Source: Apiosordaria backusii (lineage: Eukaryota > Ascomycota > Sordariomycetes > Sordariales > Lasiosphaeriaceae). Taken from it: a DNA stretch of 64,000 nt. Shown in pieces: positions 34,784-46,184 of this stretch. Each line of letters begins with the position of its first letter. Within the stretch, counting starts at the first letter, position 1. The notes under the pieces were generated by a model. It made no database searches, was not told the origin of the DNA, and worked only from the letters and a program-made list of their open reading frames with translations. The position numbers and the translations under genes are program-made. The stretch covers positions 62,001 to 126,000 of the forward strand of contig JAUKTV010000003.1 in NCBI GenBank assembly GCA_030549205.1. Reading direction: 5' to 3'.

Positions 34784-36058
34784 ATGAAGTTCACCTCAGG
34801 TTTGGCACTCGTTGTTGCCAGTAGTCGGCTCGCTTTGGCCACTGAGCCAATCTTTGAGACTGTCGTTTCCAAGGAGGTCGATCTCCTCAAGCGGACCGAG
34901 TACGACGTTTGCCAGTCCAACTGCAGTCTCCATGGTGTTCCATTTCCAGACAAGAACACTCTTCAGCTGCCCCTGGAAAATTACTATTCGGAAAGATGCC
35001 CTGAGATTTTCATTGGCAAATACGACCATCCCAAGGAAACATCTACCGTCTGCTTGGACTTCACTGGACGGTACTTGACTTTCACCTTCAATCCCTTCCC
35101 CGGCTACACCACCAAGTCTGCAAAGGTCACCTGGGGACTCAAGGGCAACCCTCTCTACCCGGCTGGATACAAACCACCACCTCCTACAAACACCACTCAA
35201 TGCACGCCAGAGCAGGATGGCACTTTTCTTTGCAAGATTCCTTTCAACGAGATCGTCCACGCTTCCAGCTATGCCGACATCAAACATCTCCTTGACGGCC
35301 TGTGTCCCAACGACGACAGAGAGGGCCTGATTCTCTATCTTCAGTTCTCTGGTACCGTCATTGTGCCTGGCTCCCACAAGCCAATTCATTTCCAGCAGCA
35401 GTTCCCCTGCAAGCCAGGCGGCCGGGACCACCACCGCAAGTGCACCTCCTACGACTGTGATTACAACTATTTTGAGATCACCTACCGCTGCAGCAAATGT
35501 CAAGTTTCTCCTTGCAAGCCACCGTGCGACACAACCACAGCCTATGGTTTTCAGAACCCTCAGAATTCTCATGACCTCGACACAGAGAAGGGGACAGATT
35601 GTAAGAACAACTGGGGCTGGTACGAGACACCAAGCATCCATGATCTCAAAAATGACATCCAGGGTCATCTTTACATTCAAGAGAAAGGCAAATACTACGA
35701 GAAGATTGGCAGCTGGGCGGCCAGCCTGAACTCCCACAAGAAACTGGACGTCAAACTCAAGATCAGTCCCGGTCTGAAGTACACCATCGAGGAGGTTAAC
35801 ATTGACTTCTCTTGCCTTCCCATCACGAACTGCAAAGCAGACTATTTCACCTACAACAAGGACGGTTTGGAAGGCCTTCAAGAGTACGACGCACATGGCA
35901 TTTACTACCCCTCGTGCGGTCGCCACTCCAGGGCCTACTTGATCATCTCGGCGGAAATTGGTGATCCCGAGAAGCCCAAGGAAGGGAACAAGCCGCATTA
36001 CGATGGTAAGCCTCCGCATGACGGCGAAGCTTCCCACCATGGAAGACCCTCTAGGTAA
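34784..36058 (+). CDS. Secreted orphan protein with KPxHDG repeat tail
   Basis: Intronless, 424 residues. Signal peptide MKFTSGLALVVASSRLALA, cut near LATEP. The mature protein has about 17 cysteines, N-glycosylation sites (NCS, NTT) and a Pro-rich linker (YKPPPPTNTTQCTP). A cysteine-dense middle (KCTSYDCDYNYFEITYRCSK, CQVSPCKPPC) suggests disulphide packing. The C-terminus is a hydrophilic repeat, KPHYDGKPPHDGEASHHG, which recurs downstream of the stop in the same frame. Function unknown; likely extracellular or wall-associated. The His/Asp repeat could bind metal, but that is conjecture. Confidence 0.72.
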   Translation: MKFTSGLALVVASSRLALATEPIFETVVSKEVDLLKRTEYDVCQSNCSLHGVPFPDKNTLQLPLENYYSERCPEIFIGKYDHPKETSTVCLDFTGRYLTFTFNPFPGYTTKSAKVTWGLKGNPLYPAGYKPPPPTNTTQCTPEQDGTFLCKIPFNEIVHASSYADIKHLLDGLCPNDDREGLILYLQFSGTVIVPGSHKPIHFQQQFPCKPGGRDHHRKCTSYDCDYNYFEITYRCSKCQVSPCKPPCDTTTAYGFQNPQNSHDLDTEKGTDCKNNWGWYETPSIHDLKNDIQGHLYIQEKGKYYEKIGSWAASLNSHKKLDVKLKISPGLKYTIEEVNIDFSCLPITNCKADYFTYNKDGLEGLQEYDAHGIYYPSCGRHSRAYLIISAEIGDPEKPKEGNKPHYDGKPPHDGEASHHGRPSR

Positions 36059-36154
36059 CGATGGAAAGCCTCACGCGACAAGCCGTCGCACGGAGGTAAG
36101 CCTCCTCATGATGGCAAGCCTCACGACGGAAATCCCTTGAACTGGAGTTGGTAA
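36059..36154 (+). pseudogene. Cut-off continuation of the KPxHDG repeat tail
   Basis: Past the TAA at 36056-36058 the same frame resumes as DKPSHGGKPPHDGKPHDG and NPLNWSW to a TAA at 36152. The intervening 20 bases carry the repeat in another frame (GNDGKPHA). Two compensating small indels would create this stop. Confidence 0.55.
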
Positions 36155-37164
36155 TCTCGGCATTGGGCAGCAACGGATGGTCATGTCTCAGGTCTCGGAA
36201 AACGGTTCAGGTTCACAAAAGTCACACGTTGTTTTTCCTGTCGAATACGAATCTCTCGTACATCATTGCATTTCTTTCTTACTGTTTGTACACATCACGG
36301 GAAGATATCTTTGTACATACAAATGTCCTTTTGAGTCGCTGTATCTCTGTACTCGCATTTTTCTTGCGTACCTTTGTGGCCGAGGTGGATTGGGACCGTA
36401 GTATATAGAGCTCGGTAGTATTTATTTACTTTCATGGTTTTGGGAGTCGTAATTCAAGGGTATTTTTCCATGTGAGAGTTAAGCGCCGCTAGTACAGTCA
36501 TTGCTTGGGTGTTCTCTCAAACACATTCTTGACTTTGGTGAGACATCGTCGGACACGGGGGGCCCTTTTGGTATGAGCCAGTCGGCCTCCAAAAGTTCAC
36601 CTTCAAAGGCTTCTAAATGCTCTCTTATTCCTCGACTGGGCATACGAACTTGGAAGTTGTCTCAATCTTTGGGAGATGGAACGAGAAGTCAGGCGGTCAA
36701 GTTGCTCCGTGTAACGGCGCACGGTATTAGAGAGCGAATGGCATTGCCTTTGACTAGCTTGCTTGCAAACCATGACCTCTGAGCAGGAGCTGCTGGTGGG
36801 CTATCATGATTGTTAATACTGTTGCTGCAGGCACCTGCTGTCTATTAGCTTTTGGGTAGCTTGTGCAGGGCTTTTGCAGCCTGGTGCTCACTATGATATT
36901 TTTCAACCGGAGCAGAGATACAGCAAGTAAGTACTGGAGAAACTAGACTCAACCCCAATTATCTAAACTCTGGCTGGCCACGCAGGTGCTATGTTGGGGC
37001 CGAAGATAGTTGAGAAGTACATCTACCGTATCGATCCTTTTCGACAACTTGAAGCTACCTACCTAGGTAATGATAACGACTACACCACTCACTACTTGAA
37101 CAATGTATCATCCACAAACCTTTCGGTTCTTACTATCCACTTTGACCACGAAAAACAAGATCCC
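36155..37164. other. Intergenic
   Basis: No family-supported gene. An open frame at 36501-36782 (93 codons, Ser/Lys-rich) is possible but unsupported. Confidence 0.4.
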
Positions 37165-38052
37165 CTACGTCCCGATGCCCGTAATGTTTCCTGGGGCTCC
37201 CTCAACAAACCCCCCACCACTGCCACCCTGACTCGTCCCAACAAAAACAACCAGAACAGCTGCATATGTCGCGGTAGCTACCAACGTCTCGACATTCGAC
37301 ACTTTTACCACGAAGCCCAAGCACAGCGCAAACAACAAAACCGCCATTGTCACCGTCACCAAGCTCCTCAGTTCGCTTTGACTCCCCAAAGGTAAAGTCA
37401 TGATCAACATTGGCACGATCAAGAAAGCTCCTCCAGTGATGGCAACTGACAAGCGAGCTAGTCTGTCGACAGGGGTGGAAACGTCCTTTGGGGGCTTTCC
37501 GTCGTTGTACTCCTTTTCGCGCTCTATGCGCTCCTCATGAGAGAACGTAAACCATGAGGGAAGATGGTGCATGAATAGGGCGCGAAGAGGGTCGATGTGG
37601 GTAGTGTCGTCGGTGAAGTAGGAGTAATGGGAGGAGAATGGGTCACCTTTGTCTAGTGTCTGAGACTGAAAAAAGCGCTGGAGGAGGAACTTCCGTCGGC
37701 GCATTTCTGGTCGTGGGAGGAGCCGCTTGGAGCGCAGAGTGTGGTAGTTGTTTATGGCGGTTGCTAGGTTCATGTAAGCAGGTTATCGACAGCGAACACA
37801 GCATACCTTAAGAAGAACAAGATTGGACAAGAAATTTGTACCATAATCTGCCAGCCGTGATGTTAAGAGGGACTTATTTACGTCAGATAAAGCCCCGTCG
37901 CCATTTATGTTGCTTTTCATCCGGATAAGATCGAGTTGAATTTGGGTGATGTTGAGTCTCTGGAGAAACTCAAAGCGGAGAAAGTGGAACTCTTCCTCGG
38001 CTTCCAGAGATCGTTTGACATACTCTACCAAGTTTTTGTTGTCGGATTCCAT
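37165..38052 (-). CDS. DUF6594 membrane protein
   Basis: Exons, in coding order: 38052-37842 and 37763-37165; 269 residues. The donor gtacaa at 37841 was chosen because it joins LLTSRLADY to ATAINNYHTLRSK in frame, while the nearer GT at 37799 would bring a stop. The N-terminal helix pair (YVKRSLEAEEEFHFLRFEFL, RLNITQIQLDLIRM) and three C-terminal helices (RLSVAITGGAFLIVPMLIM, LVTVTMAVLLFALCLGFVV, LVATATYAAVLVVFVG) match the fungal DUF6594 family. Function is unknown; such genes are numerous and often lie in accessory regions of ascomycete genomes. Confidence 0.75.
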
Positions 38053-38446
38053 GGCAACATTTCTTTATGACAACAAAGACGCAATGAATCTCATATGCTG
38101 ACACCGGCATCCGTAGTCTCGGTACTTTCTGAAGAGAGGTAGACATGTCATCTCTCTGGCTAGAAGGCCGAACCCAACGCCGCTGTGCCCATGAGGCTTG
38201 GATGGGCAGCCGCCCAATCAATATGCACACCAACCCCGCACCGGATAACCAATAGATGCTGAAATTTCGATAAGAAAATAGAAACACGTGGATGCATACA
38301 TTCTGGCTGAAAAGCACCCCATGTGGGGTTCAAGACTAACCAAATGCACGATCCAGAGACAGTGCGTATCTCCCACCAAGTGATCACAACAAGAGCTCAT
38401 AGTATATTATATTTTCCCTCCACATGCGTACACCGTAATTATCAAG
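38053..38446. other. Intergenic, divergent promoter
   Basis: Separates the DUF6594 gene from a plus-strand orphan gene. No gene seen. Confidence 0.4.
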
Positions 38447-39141
38447 ATGAGAAATGCCACTCGAAAGCTGAAAAGATGGCTGAAGCCATCATGGCGAAAA
38501 AGGCGGAGCAAGCCTGATGAGAACGACTCTCGCTCAACCAGTTCCACCACCAACAGCTCCCAAGTATCAGATGGATCTTGAGATGGAATCTTTCAGGCAT
38601 TCAGGGGCTTGATCAAAGAATGGAGAAAAAGCTGACAGCCGGGAAGAAACAATCAGAAACCTTGAAGATAAAAGGTTACTTGAATCATTTGGCTTCATTC
38701 ACTCAGGCGATTGACAGCCACGCACATATCACGGGCAGATGGGAAACACCTTGTACTGATTGCAAAATAGCCAACAAGCGCTCTCTCATAAGGCCCAAGG
38801 ACGAGCGCAGTCCAGAAGTTCAGCGAAACCTGCTAGGAGAAAAGCAGCTTCGGTTGAAGGAAGATTCATGGAAGGACTTTTCACCAAGGAAGCATGACTG
38901 GCAAAGTCAGGCTTTGGTCCAGCAGGGTGAAAGATCTTCTGGAGGGTCTATGAGGTTCTTCCAACTCACCATCAGAGCCAACCAAGCGTCGTCTTCACGA
39001 TCAGACGCCGGGTCAATCTCCACAGTGATACACGTTGGTCAGGAAGCGAGCCATGGGTCTGGCTCAGATGATGGTTCTATTTCCACAGTATTTTACACTC
39101 CAAGAAGGGAGAGTCACGAGTTTGGAGCGGGGCATGCATAA
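38447..39141 (+). CDS. Orphan protein with two C-terminal 21-residue repeats (gene model uncertain)
   Basis: Best model: exon 38447-38563 (MRNATRKLKRWLKPSWRKRR...) and exon 38605-39141, with a short 41 bp intron (gtatca...cag), 217 residues. Exon 2 alone is open from 38578. The protein is very basic at its N-terminus and Ser/Lys/Gln-rich. It ends in two adjacent 21-residue repeats, SDAGSISTVIHVGQEASHG(SG) and SDDGSISTVFYTPRRESHE(FG). Paired 21-residue C-terminal repeats recall HET-s-type amyloid motifs in length and number, but the consensus residues do not clearly match. No family recognised. Confidence 0.4.
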
Positions 39142-39523
39142 GAACATGAGGTTCATGCAGCCATGTTTCATTTTTCCTGCCCCAATACGTACAAGCAAAT
39201 TAAAAATTGCCTTGTGCTACACACAGCTCTAGTGTTGGAACATGTGGCTTACCCTTGGCAGCAGCTGGGCTGCGGTGGCGCCAAAGTCTGCCACGGCGTC
39301 GCCAAAACAGGAATAGTGTGAATGAAAAGGGGCTTCTGGCAGACTGGTCTCAGGTGCAGATTTCCCAGCAATTGGGGCGGAGTCGAGAAACGAGAATGTG
39401 ACACGGGGGCGAAGCTGGACTGAAATCGAAAACGAAACTACCATAAATGCTCTGGTGTGCGCCAAAATCTAAGGTGGGGTTTGGTGGTAGCCTGACAGAA
39501 CATGAACCGATCAAGGAAAAACC
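39142..39523. other. Intergenic
   Basis: No gene seen; between two plus-strand orphan genes. Confidence 0.4.
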
Positions 39524-40249
39524 ATGACCCATACCACGCCCCCAACAGCCAAACAAAGATGTGTTTCAAGACAATCGTCAAGCATTTCCCTTGCGGGATC
39601 AAGACACAGCTTCCCACGATCAAGACAAAGTAACGCAAGCTCTCAGTTCTCAGACAAGTCTGCAGACGGAGCCTTCCACGCATTAGTCGAACTCATTCGC
39701 GAGAGCAGGATAACGCTTGCAAGAATAAGAACCAAGAGACCAGAGATTTGGATTTGGTATTTTGTCCAACTTGGGAGGTTACAGGAGATTGTTCAGCAGA
39801 GAAAACTACAGGTGGTGACCAGCCATGGAAAGCAAGGTATGTGTTAGGACTAGTAAATTATGCGCCTTCCTTAACGCAAGGACAAGAGCTCTTTAACCAG
39901 ACAGTGTTGACAAATACTTAAACCAGAAGCTGAACTTTATATACTCTACGACGACTTGGTCATTCATTTTCGACATGTCAGACAAGAAGCTCTCACACGA
40001 GAAAACCCTAGCTCTGACGAGATAAAAAATGTGGAGCAATCCCTTCATACGATCATGCGCAGGTTTCTTGATCTCACCAGTCCTCCCAACAAGGATCGGA
40101 GGGACTCTCATTCAACACAACTTTCTATTCCTGTCTCGATACAGATGGATACTATCTTAAATGGTACGAATGGGAATACTTCACAAAGTCATAAGCGCCG
40201 TCGAGTGCGTATTCTGACCAAGCTTAAAAGGCTGATACGGAGGACTTGA
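39524..40249 (+). CDS. Orphan alpha-helical protein
   Basis: Exons 39524-39836 and 39927-40249 (gtatgt...cag) encode 211 residues; the splice joins TSHGKQ to EAELYILYDDLVIHF. An N-terminal Ser/Arg-rich region precedes two helical blocks (FHALVELIRESRITLARIRT, WYFVQLGRLQEIVQQRKLQ; VIHFRHVRQEALTRE, NVEQSLHTIMRRFLDL). The C-terminus is basic (SHKRRRVRILTKLKRLIRRT), perhaps a nuclear or membrane-binding signal. No family recognised. The basic end resembles the KLKRWLK start of the upstream orphan only in composition. Confidence 0.5.
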
Positions 40250-40643
40250 CTTTCCTTGTGGCGAATTCTGCAGATAGGTGCTAGACAGTAGAGATAACAG
40301 TGAAGGAAATTAGGATTTTTGTGGTGATCCTGATCTTGTCATCTCTTAGTAGCTACGCAGTTAGGCAGTGTGGAATTGGATAAGACCGACTTCGCCAGGG
40401 AACAACCAGAACATTCATAAGTGAAAGTCACTCTCATTCTGATAACGCCACAAGCTTTCACTTGGTACCTATCTAAGGTCCAATATCTTGTAAACTAAGA
40501 TTCTCTCTGAGAGACTGAGCGCTAACAAAGCTTTGGCTTAGAACAAAAAGGTTGGATTTCCTTAGGTAGCTATATAAAGAAATTACAGTTGAACACAGAC
40601 ATGGGTGTATAGGTCTTCACCAAATTTCTACGTCGTTGCCCTT
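40250..40643. other. Intergenic between convergent genes
   Basis: No gene seen. AT-rich, holding the 3' ends of the orphan gene and the Nox gene. Confidence 0.4.
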
Positions 40644-42836
40644 TTAGTTGAACACCTCCATCATGAAATGATACTCAATTTTACTCCCATCCGTCCTCCC
40701 CCTGGCACTCAACAACCGACATCTATCAGCCAGAATCTGTCCCACAATCGGTGTGCCACAGAAGAAAACCCCAACTTTGAATTCCTCGTCCTCCCGCTTT
40801 TCCTTGTTCTTCCTTACCAGCTCGGCCTTGTACCCTTTCATCTCCTCGTAGTGCCGATCCAAAATCTTGATAAAATCCGGTCTGCCGAAATGGGTTGCGT
40901 TGAGAAGCCCAGTGAGCGGACTGGCAGGGTGCTCGGGGGTACGATGCATTTCTAACAACCAACGATAGACATGTGTAGCAATGTTGTTTCTCTTCTGAGT
41001 GACGTGGGTATGGATTCTGATGTCGAGATGCGGGCCTTGCTTCCCGTCGTGTTCGGCGTGCCATTGTTGCGAGCGGGAGACGCGGTTGAGCAGATCCGAG
41101 AGCCAGAGGAGGTTGTTCTTGTCTCTCACGCTCCAGTGGAAATCCACGCGGCGGTAGTCGGAGGGGTGGTCGGTAGGGTCCGAGCCTCCTGTTGTAAGCG
41201 TTTCTCGGTGGTTGGCCTGTTGGTCAGGAGCACCGGTTGAGACCTTTTCCCTGTCTCCATTAGAAGACTCCTTCAACCCATCCTCCCCAGGGCCGATGAG
41301 ATGATGAGCGTGTTGAGGAGCCGTGTCGCCCCCAGTGGTAATTGGTGCATGCAAACCAGGACCGTTGTGGGCCTTGTCGTCCTTTTCTTGGAGATCGGCC
41401 AGGATACCAGAGAAAGGGGTGACGCCAATGCCAGCTCCGACAATGATGCTGTGGCTGAAGTCGTAGAAGCGCTGAGCAGGAGCTCCGAAGGGACCATTGA
41501 TGCCAATTTGAATCTGCGCTGTTCCATCCTTTCCAGCCAGATCACGAAGTCTGGAAGTCCAGTTGCCATCGGTTTTGATATGGAGCTGCATCTCATTCCC
41601 AATGCACGTGGATACTGTGAAAGGATGCCACTGAAAGGGGCTCAGTTTTGGAACCTGCAAGAAGACATACTGTCCTGCATGGTACTTCCAAATTCTTTCA
41701 CTTGGAATCTTGGCTTTGATCGCGACAGTTTCAGCGTCCAAAACCCGCAGGCTGGCGGTAATTTTATGAAAGCCCACCAGCACCCTCACCAACCTTTCAA
41801 TGAGGACCAAAAGAGTAGGGAATGCGAGCCAGTAACCAAAAATTGGCCACTGCAACAGGCCTGCTGTCCCATGAGCCATCAATAATCCAATAATTGGGTA
41901 CATCAGCAGATGACCCAGCTGAAAGACTTCATAGTTCCACTTCCGGACTGGAGGAATGCTCAACAGTGCAAGAATGTAGAACAGACCCAGTGCGGTAATG
42001 CCAGTGAATCCTGGCAAAGACCGCACGTAGTCAATGTACGGCCGCGGGACAGCGTCTGGCCCGAGCAAGATAGCCACCGTATCTTCGTTTTCCTTCCTAC
42101 TGCCCCAGATGAATGAACCTCCCAGATGTCCAATCGCATGCAAAGTTGCTAAAACAAGGGCAACGCAAGAAATCCGGATGTGGAATTCGTGGGACAGATC
42201 CCAATTGATAAACCTTGAAATGTAATATGATCGTCGTAGAAAAGTCGAGAAGTATCGAGACATGCTGAGGATCAGAAAGAAGAAAGTTGGATAAAGGGCA
42301 CCAGCGCAAGTCTTGGCCATCACCACCCCCCAACCAAAGCCCCGTGTGTAGTACTCTCCAGTAGGATATTTCACGAACTGCCAGATTCCAAAAGCCAGCT
42401 GCATGGCGACGACAAGACCGATGAAGGCAATTTCAGGCCCATGAACAGCTCAGTAAGCCCTCACTCGGCGCCAGACGCTTCTCTTGCGCATGTAATCATC
42501 CTGATCGTTGTCATTTTCCTTGTCGTGTTCCACACTGGGAATCTTCCAGCTCTTGACTGTCTCGGCGAACTCGGCACGCGGAATCCGGTTCTTATCCGTC
42601 TTGATGATGGCGCGGAGGAATGCATGGCGGTCGCGGGCCTCACGGCTGTCATGGTGGAGGTTGTGTGGAAGTGCTTTGGGGGCGATCTCTTCGTTGACTT
42701 TGTCCAGCTTCTGCTCTACCTCACTGTAGTCGATAAGACCGTCATTGTTGTGGTCGAGGTCGTCGAGAAAGGCCTCGATCTCATCGTCCGTCAAGTACTT
42801 GACGTCATCCCATGGCGCGACGTTTGCAGCCATCAA
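40644..42836 (-). CDS. noxC: NADPH oxidase NoxC (EF-hand class), interrupted by one in-frame TGA
   Basis: Membrane flavocytochrome that passes electrons from NADPH through FAD and two haems to oxygen, making superoxide. The frame is continuous over 731 codons except TGA at 42452-42450 (codon 129), between RVRAY and AVHGPEIAFIGLVVAM. Before it lies a canonical EF-hand (DHNNDGLIDYSE) and a degenerate second one, which marks NoxC (Podospora PaNox3) rather than NoxA or NoxB. After it come the haem helices (HIRISCVALVLATLHAIGHL, FQLGHLLMYPIIGLLMAHG), FAD site WHPFTVS, NADPH sites GPFGAPAQ, GAGIGVTPFSGIL, VFFCGTPIVGQIL and the terminal EVFN. A Trp codon (TGG) is the expected residue at the stop. 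As read, the gene would yield only the EF-hand part. Confidence 0.88.
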
Positions 42837-44237
42837 GGCTTATTGATTTGGTGTATGGTAGGTGGGGAGGCCTGTGGAAGGAGAGGAAAGTGGTTGACAG
42901 GAAAAAGAAAAAATAGCATCCAACATCAATCATAAAAGATAACGAACGAGCGTGTCAGTCGTGGTAGTGAGACGCGCCCAGACGGCATACGTGTGCCAAG
43001 GCCAAGTGCCTACTCGCCAAGTTGCTGGGCGACAATATTCAGGAGGATCCAAGAAAGGCTCAGCAGCTTGGCTGGTGAACGCCAACTGGATTCACTGCAT
43101 ATCATAGGCCCTCTGAACGCAGAAGATAACGAGTATTTGGAAGCTGAGAAATCTCAGGGTGGCCCAGATTATGCTCGGCATTGCCCTCTGGCACAGCAGC
43201 GCACTGCAGTTGGGGAATATGTTCTGCCTTTCATTGCCCCGATTATAGAATAGTGTAAGACGAGTAACGACATCAACGTCGAGCGAAGAAAACAGCGAGT
43301 GGAAGGAAGCGCATGGATAGACCTAGTTGGAGCTTCGGTGGATACTGAGTGCCCTGCGCGCCAGAAACTTGCCCTCTGCCTGGCAAAAACCTGTATGTAT
43401 GTACAATCATGCCACTGGGCAGAGGGCCACCTCGATCTCACATGACTGGGTACTGATCAAATGTATGCCTAGATTAGGGATGTTCAGCATTTCAAGCGAT
43501 TTATAGCAATAAGCGCTGTTCAACCTCACGAGACTTGGTCTTCACTTGTAGTAACTGAGAACAGAGCTTCTATCTCATATTGTCGTTTTAGACCGACTTT
43601 ACCCCTAATAACCCCCTTTTGGCCTATTTTACAGCCACCAGCAGCTGTAGTTCGGGGTACAAGTAGCGCGCGAGCCACCAATTTCAGTGGGCCAAATATG
43701 ATCAGTATCGCCGCCCCGTACATTTGATAGGCCCCGTGAGCACGCTGTATCGTTTAGTTAAGCGACACCGCTAGCTCACCAGAGTATTCAATCTTTTGTC
43801 AAGCTACTGGATATGCTGGGACGACTTTCCTTATTGACTATCGATCTTTCTTAGGTCTGCTAAGATGATGTCGATTGTGGCTTCGCTTGTTTTTGGTCGG
43901 GGTATGAAAGGATAGGGGACGGAAGAATGATAGAGTATGGAAAGCCGAGAAATTTGGGTTGTGGCTGTTCCTTCGCGGTCGGCCTTTGTCCGAACGCTCT
44001 GATAGGTCTGTCTGGAGAAAACGTGGGTAGAGAAGCTCTTCAGGTAACAAGCGATCTTTCGCAACGTACAGTGGTCTCTTGCGAGGTACTTGCTGTCTAT
44101 TGGCCAGGTGGAACCTCTGTACCTAGTACACTATCCAGCACAGTCAAACGGTGTTGAAGAAAACAAAAACAGCATTATTCGCAGTTTTGCCTGGTTACCC
44201 CTCCTCTACCAAAGCCCTAGCTATCCCCGCCCTTACT
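42837..44237. other. Intergenic, 1.4 kb
   Basis: No supportable gene. A GC-rich island at about 43600-43720 (gcgcgcgagccacc, gccgccccgtac) stands out from its surroundings and might be a small element relic. Confidence 0.4.
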
Positions 44238-46184
44238 TCAACGGTCCTCCCTCTCCGTAAACACAATCCCAACCTCCCTCGGCACAAGCGCGCTCTCCAT
44301 AGTCCACCATCTCTTCACCCCCGGCTTGACCATCCTAAGATCATACTTCCTCACGATAGTTGCAATAATCAGCTTAAACGTCGCCGTGGCATAGAACCTT
44401 CCCGGGCACGCCTGCTTGCCGATGCCAAACATAAGCCATTCATAGTCCGTGTCATAGATCTTGCCTGGCTTGGACTGTGCTGGCTTCGTCTTAGGCGACG
44501 ACTCCGAGATGGCCTTCAGAACCTCAGAAGGGACAAACCGGAACCCGTCGAATTTCTCAGGGTTGGTGTAGATTTGATCAGACATGTTCAATGCCCATAA
44601 GGGTGTGCAGAGCCAGTCGCCTTTGGCGAGGTGCCAGGTCTTGTTGGAGGAATCGGTGAAGGAAAGGGGTTTGAGGGCTGCGCGTCGGGTGCTTACTTGG
44701 GATTGGTCAGCATAAGAAATGAAAAGCCAAGGGTGACAAAAGGGAACGTACAGGCTTCGTTAGGGGCCAGTCTCGCAGATTCTTTGATGAAGCTGTCCAG
44801 GAGCGGCAGACCGGAAGGCTGACCAGCCCTCTTGAACCCCTCAAACTGGGCATCGATTTCTTGACGGAGAGGGGCGATGTATTCTTGATGAAGACACAAG
44901 TCTTCGATGGCGAAAGTCACGACCGCAGCGACGGCATGAACGGACCCGAACCAGATAGCCATGAGCTCATGAACCGCTCTCTCGGCACCGATGCCACTGG
45001 ACTGACCTTTTTGCTGGACAAGGGAGGTAGAGCAGTCAATGACCCATTGGATGCAGTCGGCCTTGTGATTTTTCAGCCATTGTTTGACACCTGTCAGAGC
45101 AGAGGGTGTGGGCTTACATGTTGTGGTTGCTCAGCCAAGGGCAACTCGCGTTCCTTGAGCCTTTCTTGGACGATGGGCAATAGGGTGGCGTACACCACAT
45201 GTTGGGCTGTCATCCAGCGAGGTACAATCCTTCCAATCACCCTAATCTTCTTGTCAGTCACATCATGGATATGCAAGAGAGTTGATAAGCGTACGGTTGG
45301 AACCAGTGTGGCATGATCCGAATGGCTTCTGAGCCAAGGATGGTTTGCTCAATGTATGCCTGAGCAGCCTTGACAAAGGTCTCATTCGTGGCTAGAATGG
45401 AGTGATGGTTAGCAGGCACTCATCGGAGTTGGGACAAATGGCATACCGAGTTCCGCACCGAATATGGCACGGATATTGCACAAGACCACAAGTCTGGTGA
45501 TCATCTCGTGAATAGGTGACTGCCTGACACCATCAACAATCTTATGCTCATGCAACATTGCCTCAACCTCCTTCTCCACAATGTGACCAAGACTTGGAAG
45601 AACTCTTGACAAGTTGTTTGTTAGGCAGACCCTGACAGCCTTGGTAAAGCCACCACCTTCACTTTTTGCTTTACCCATGGCGGTGACGCCCTCGTGATCA
45701 AGCCAGTTGAAGTTGTGCATCGTGTATTGGGGCTGGGCGAGATATCTTGCGGCAGCATAAAAGGATAGGTCTTCCGATGGAGACGACAATAGCTGTTTGA
45801 TCTCGGTTGGTGAAGAAATAAAGATGTGGCGGGTTTCCTGGCTGACGACTTCAAAAGGTTTGCCGTTGGCCTTTGTGATGTGATGTTAGAGACAGCGCAT
45901 GAAGGGCATTGATAGAGGCCGAGAAAGCGAAGAACGGCGGAACATACCTTCGCGAAAGCCTCTTGGATCATGGCAGGCCCCCCGAATAGATAGCCCCAGG
46001 CCTTCCAACGTTGTTGTATCCATTTCAATGTGGGGGAGCCAATGAGGACAACGGAAAACCAGACAATGGCTAGGGTGGTGAATACTGATCCATGACCCTC
46101 CGACTTGAGCTTTGAATCTGAATAATACCCAGTGACAGTTGTAATGAGATTGCTGGGAAATGGGATCTGGGATGTGACGTTCAT
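44238..46184 (-). CDS. Cytochrome P450 with one frameshift
   Basis: Haem-thiolate monooxygenase of the fungal group near ent-kaurene-oxidase-like enzymes. Exons, in coding order: 46184-45948, 45870-45447, 45391-45295, 45241-44752, 44695-44238; about 568 residues if frame is kept. N-terminal membrane anchor (VFTTLAIVWFSVVLIG). Then KQLLSSPSEDLSFYAA, the I-helix area (HELMAIWFGSVHAVAAVV), ExxR as KESARL, STRRAALKPLSF, and the haem loop FGIGKQACPGRF. The I-helix lacks the usual AGx(D/E)T(T/S). Exon 4 breaks near 45094: QPQHVSPHPLL then TGA, while VKQWLKNHKADCIQWVIDC continues one frame over. The 27 bases there (gtaagc...cag) are too short for an intron, so one missing base is likely. Confidence 0.8.

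Noticed and set aside
38940..39141. HET-s-type amyloid motif call for the 21-residue repeats
   Set aside because: Length and number fit but the Gly/Asn ladder and linker do not; kept only as a question.
41301..41885. 194-codon open frame opposite NoxC
   Set aside because: Antisense shadow of the oxidase domain.
42396..42461. Intron gtgagg...cag as explanation for the NoxC stop
   Set aside because: It would remove most of the first membrane helix, which is conserved in Nox proteins.
45091..45117. 27-base intron in the P450
   Set aside because: Too short to splice and leads to an immediate stop.
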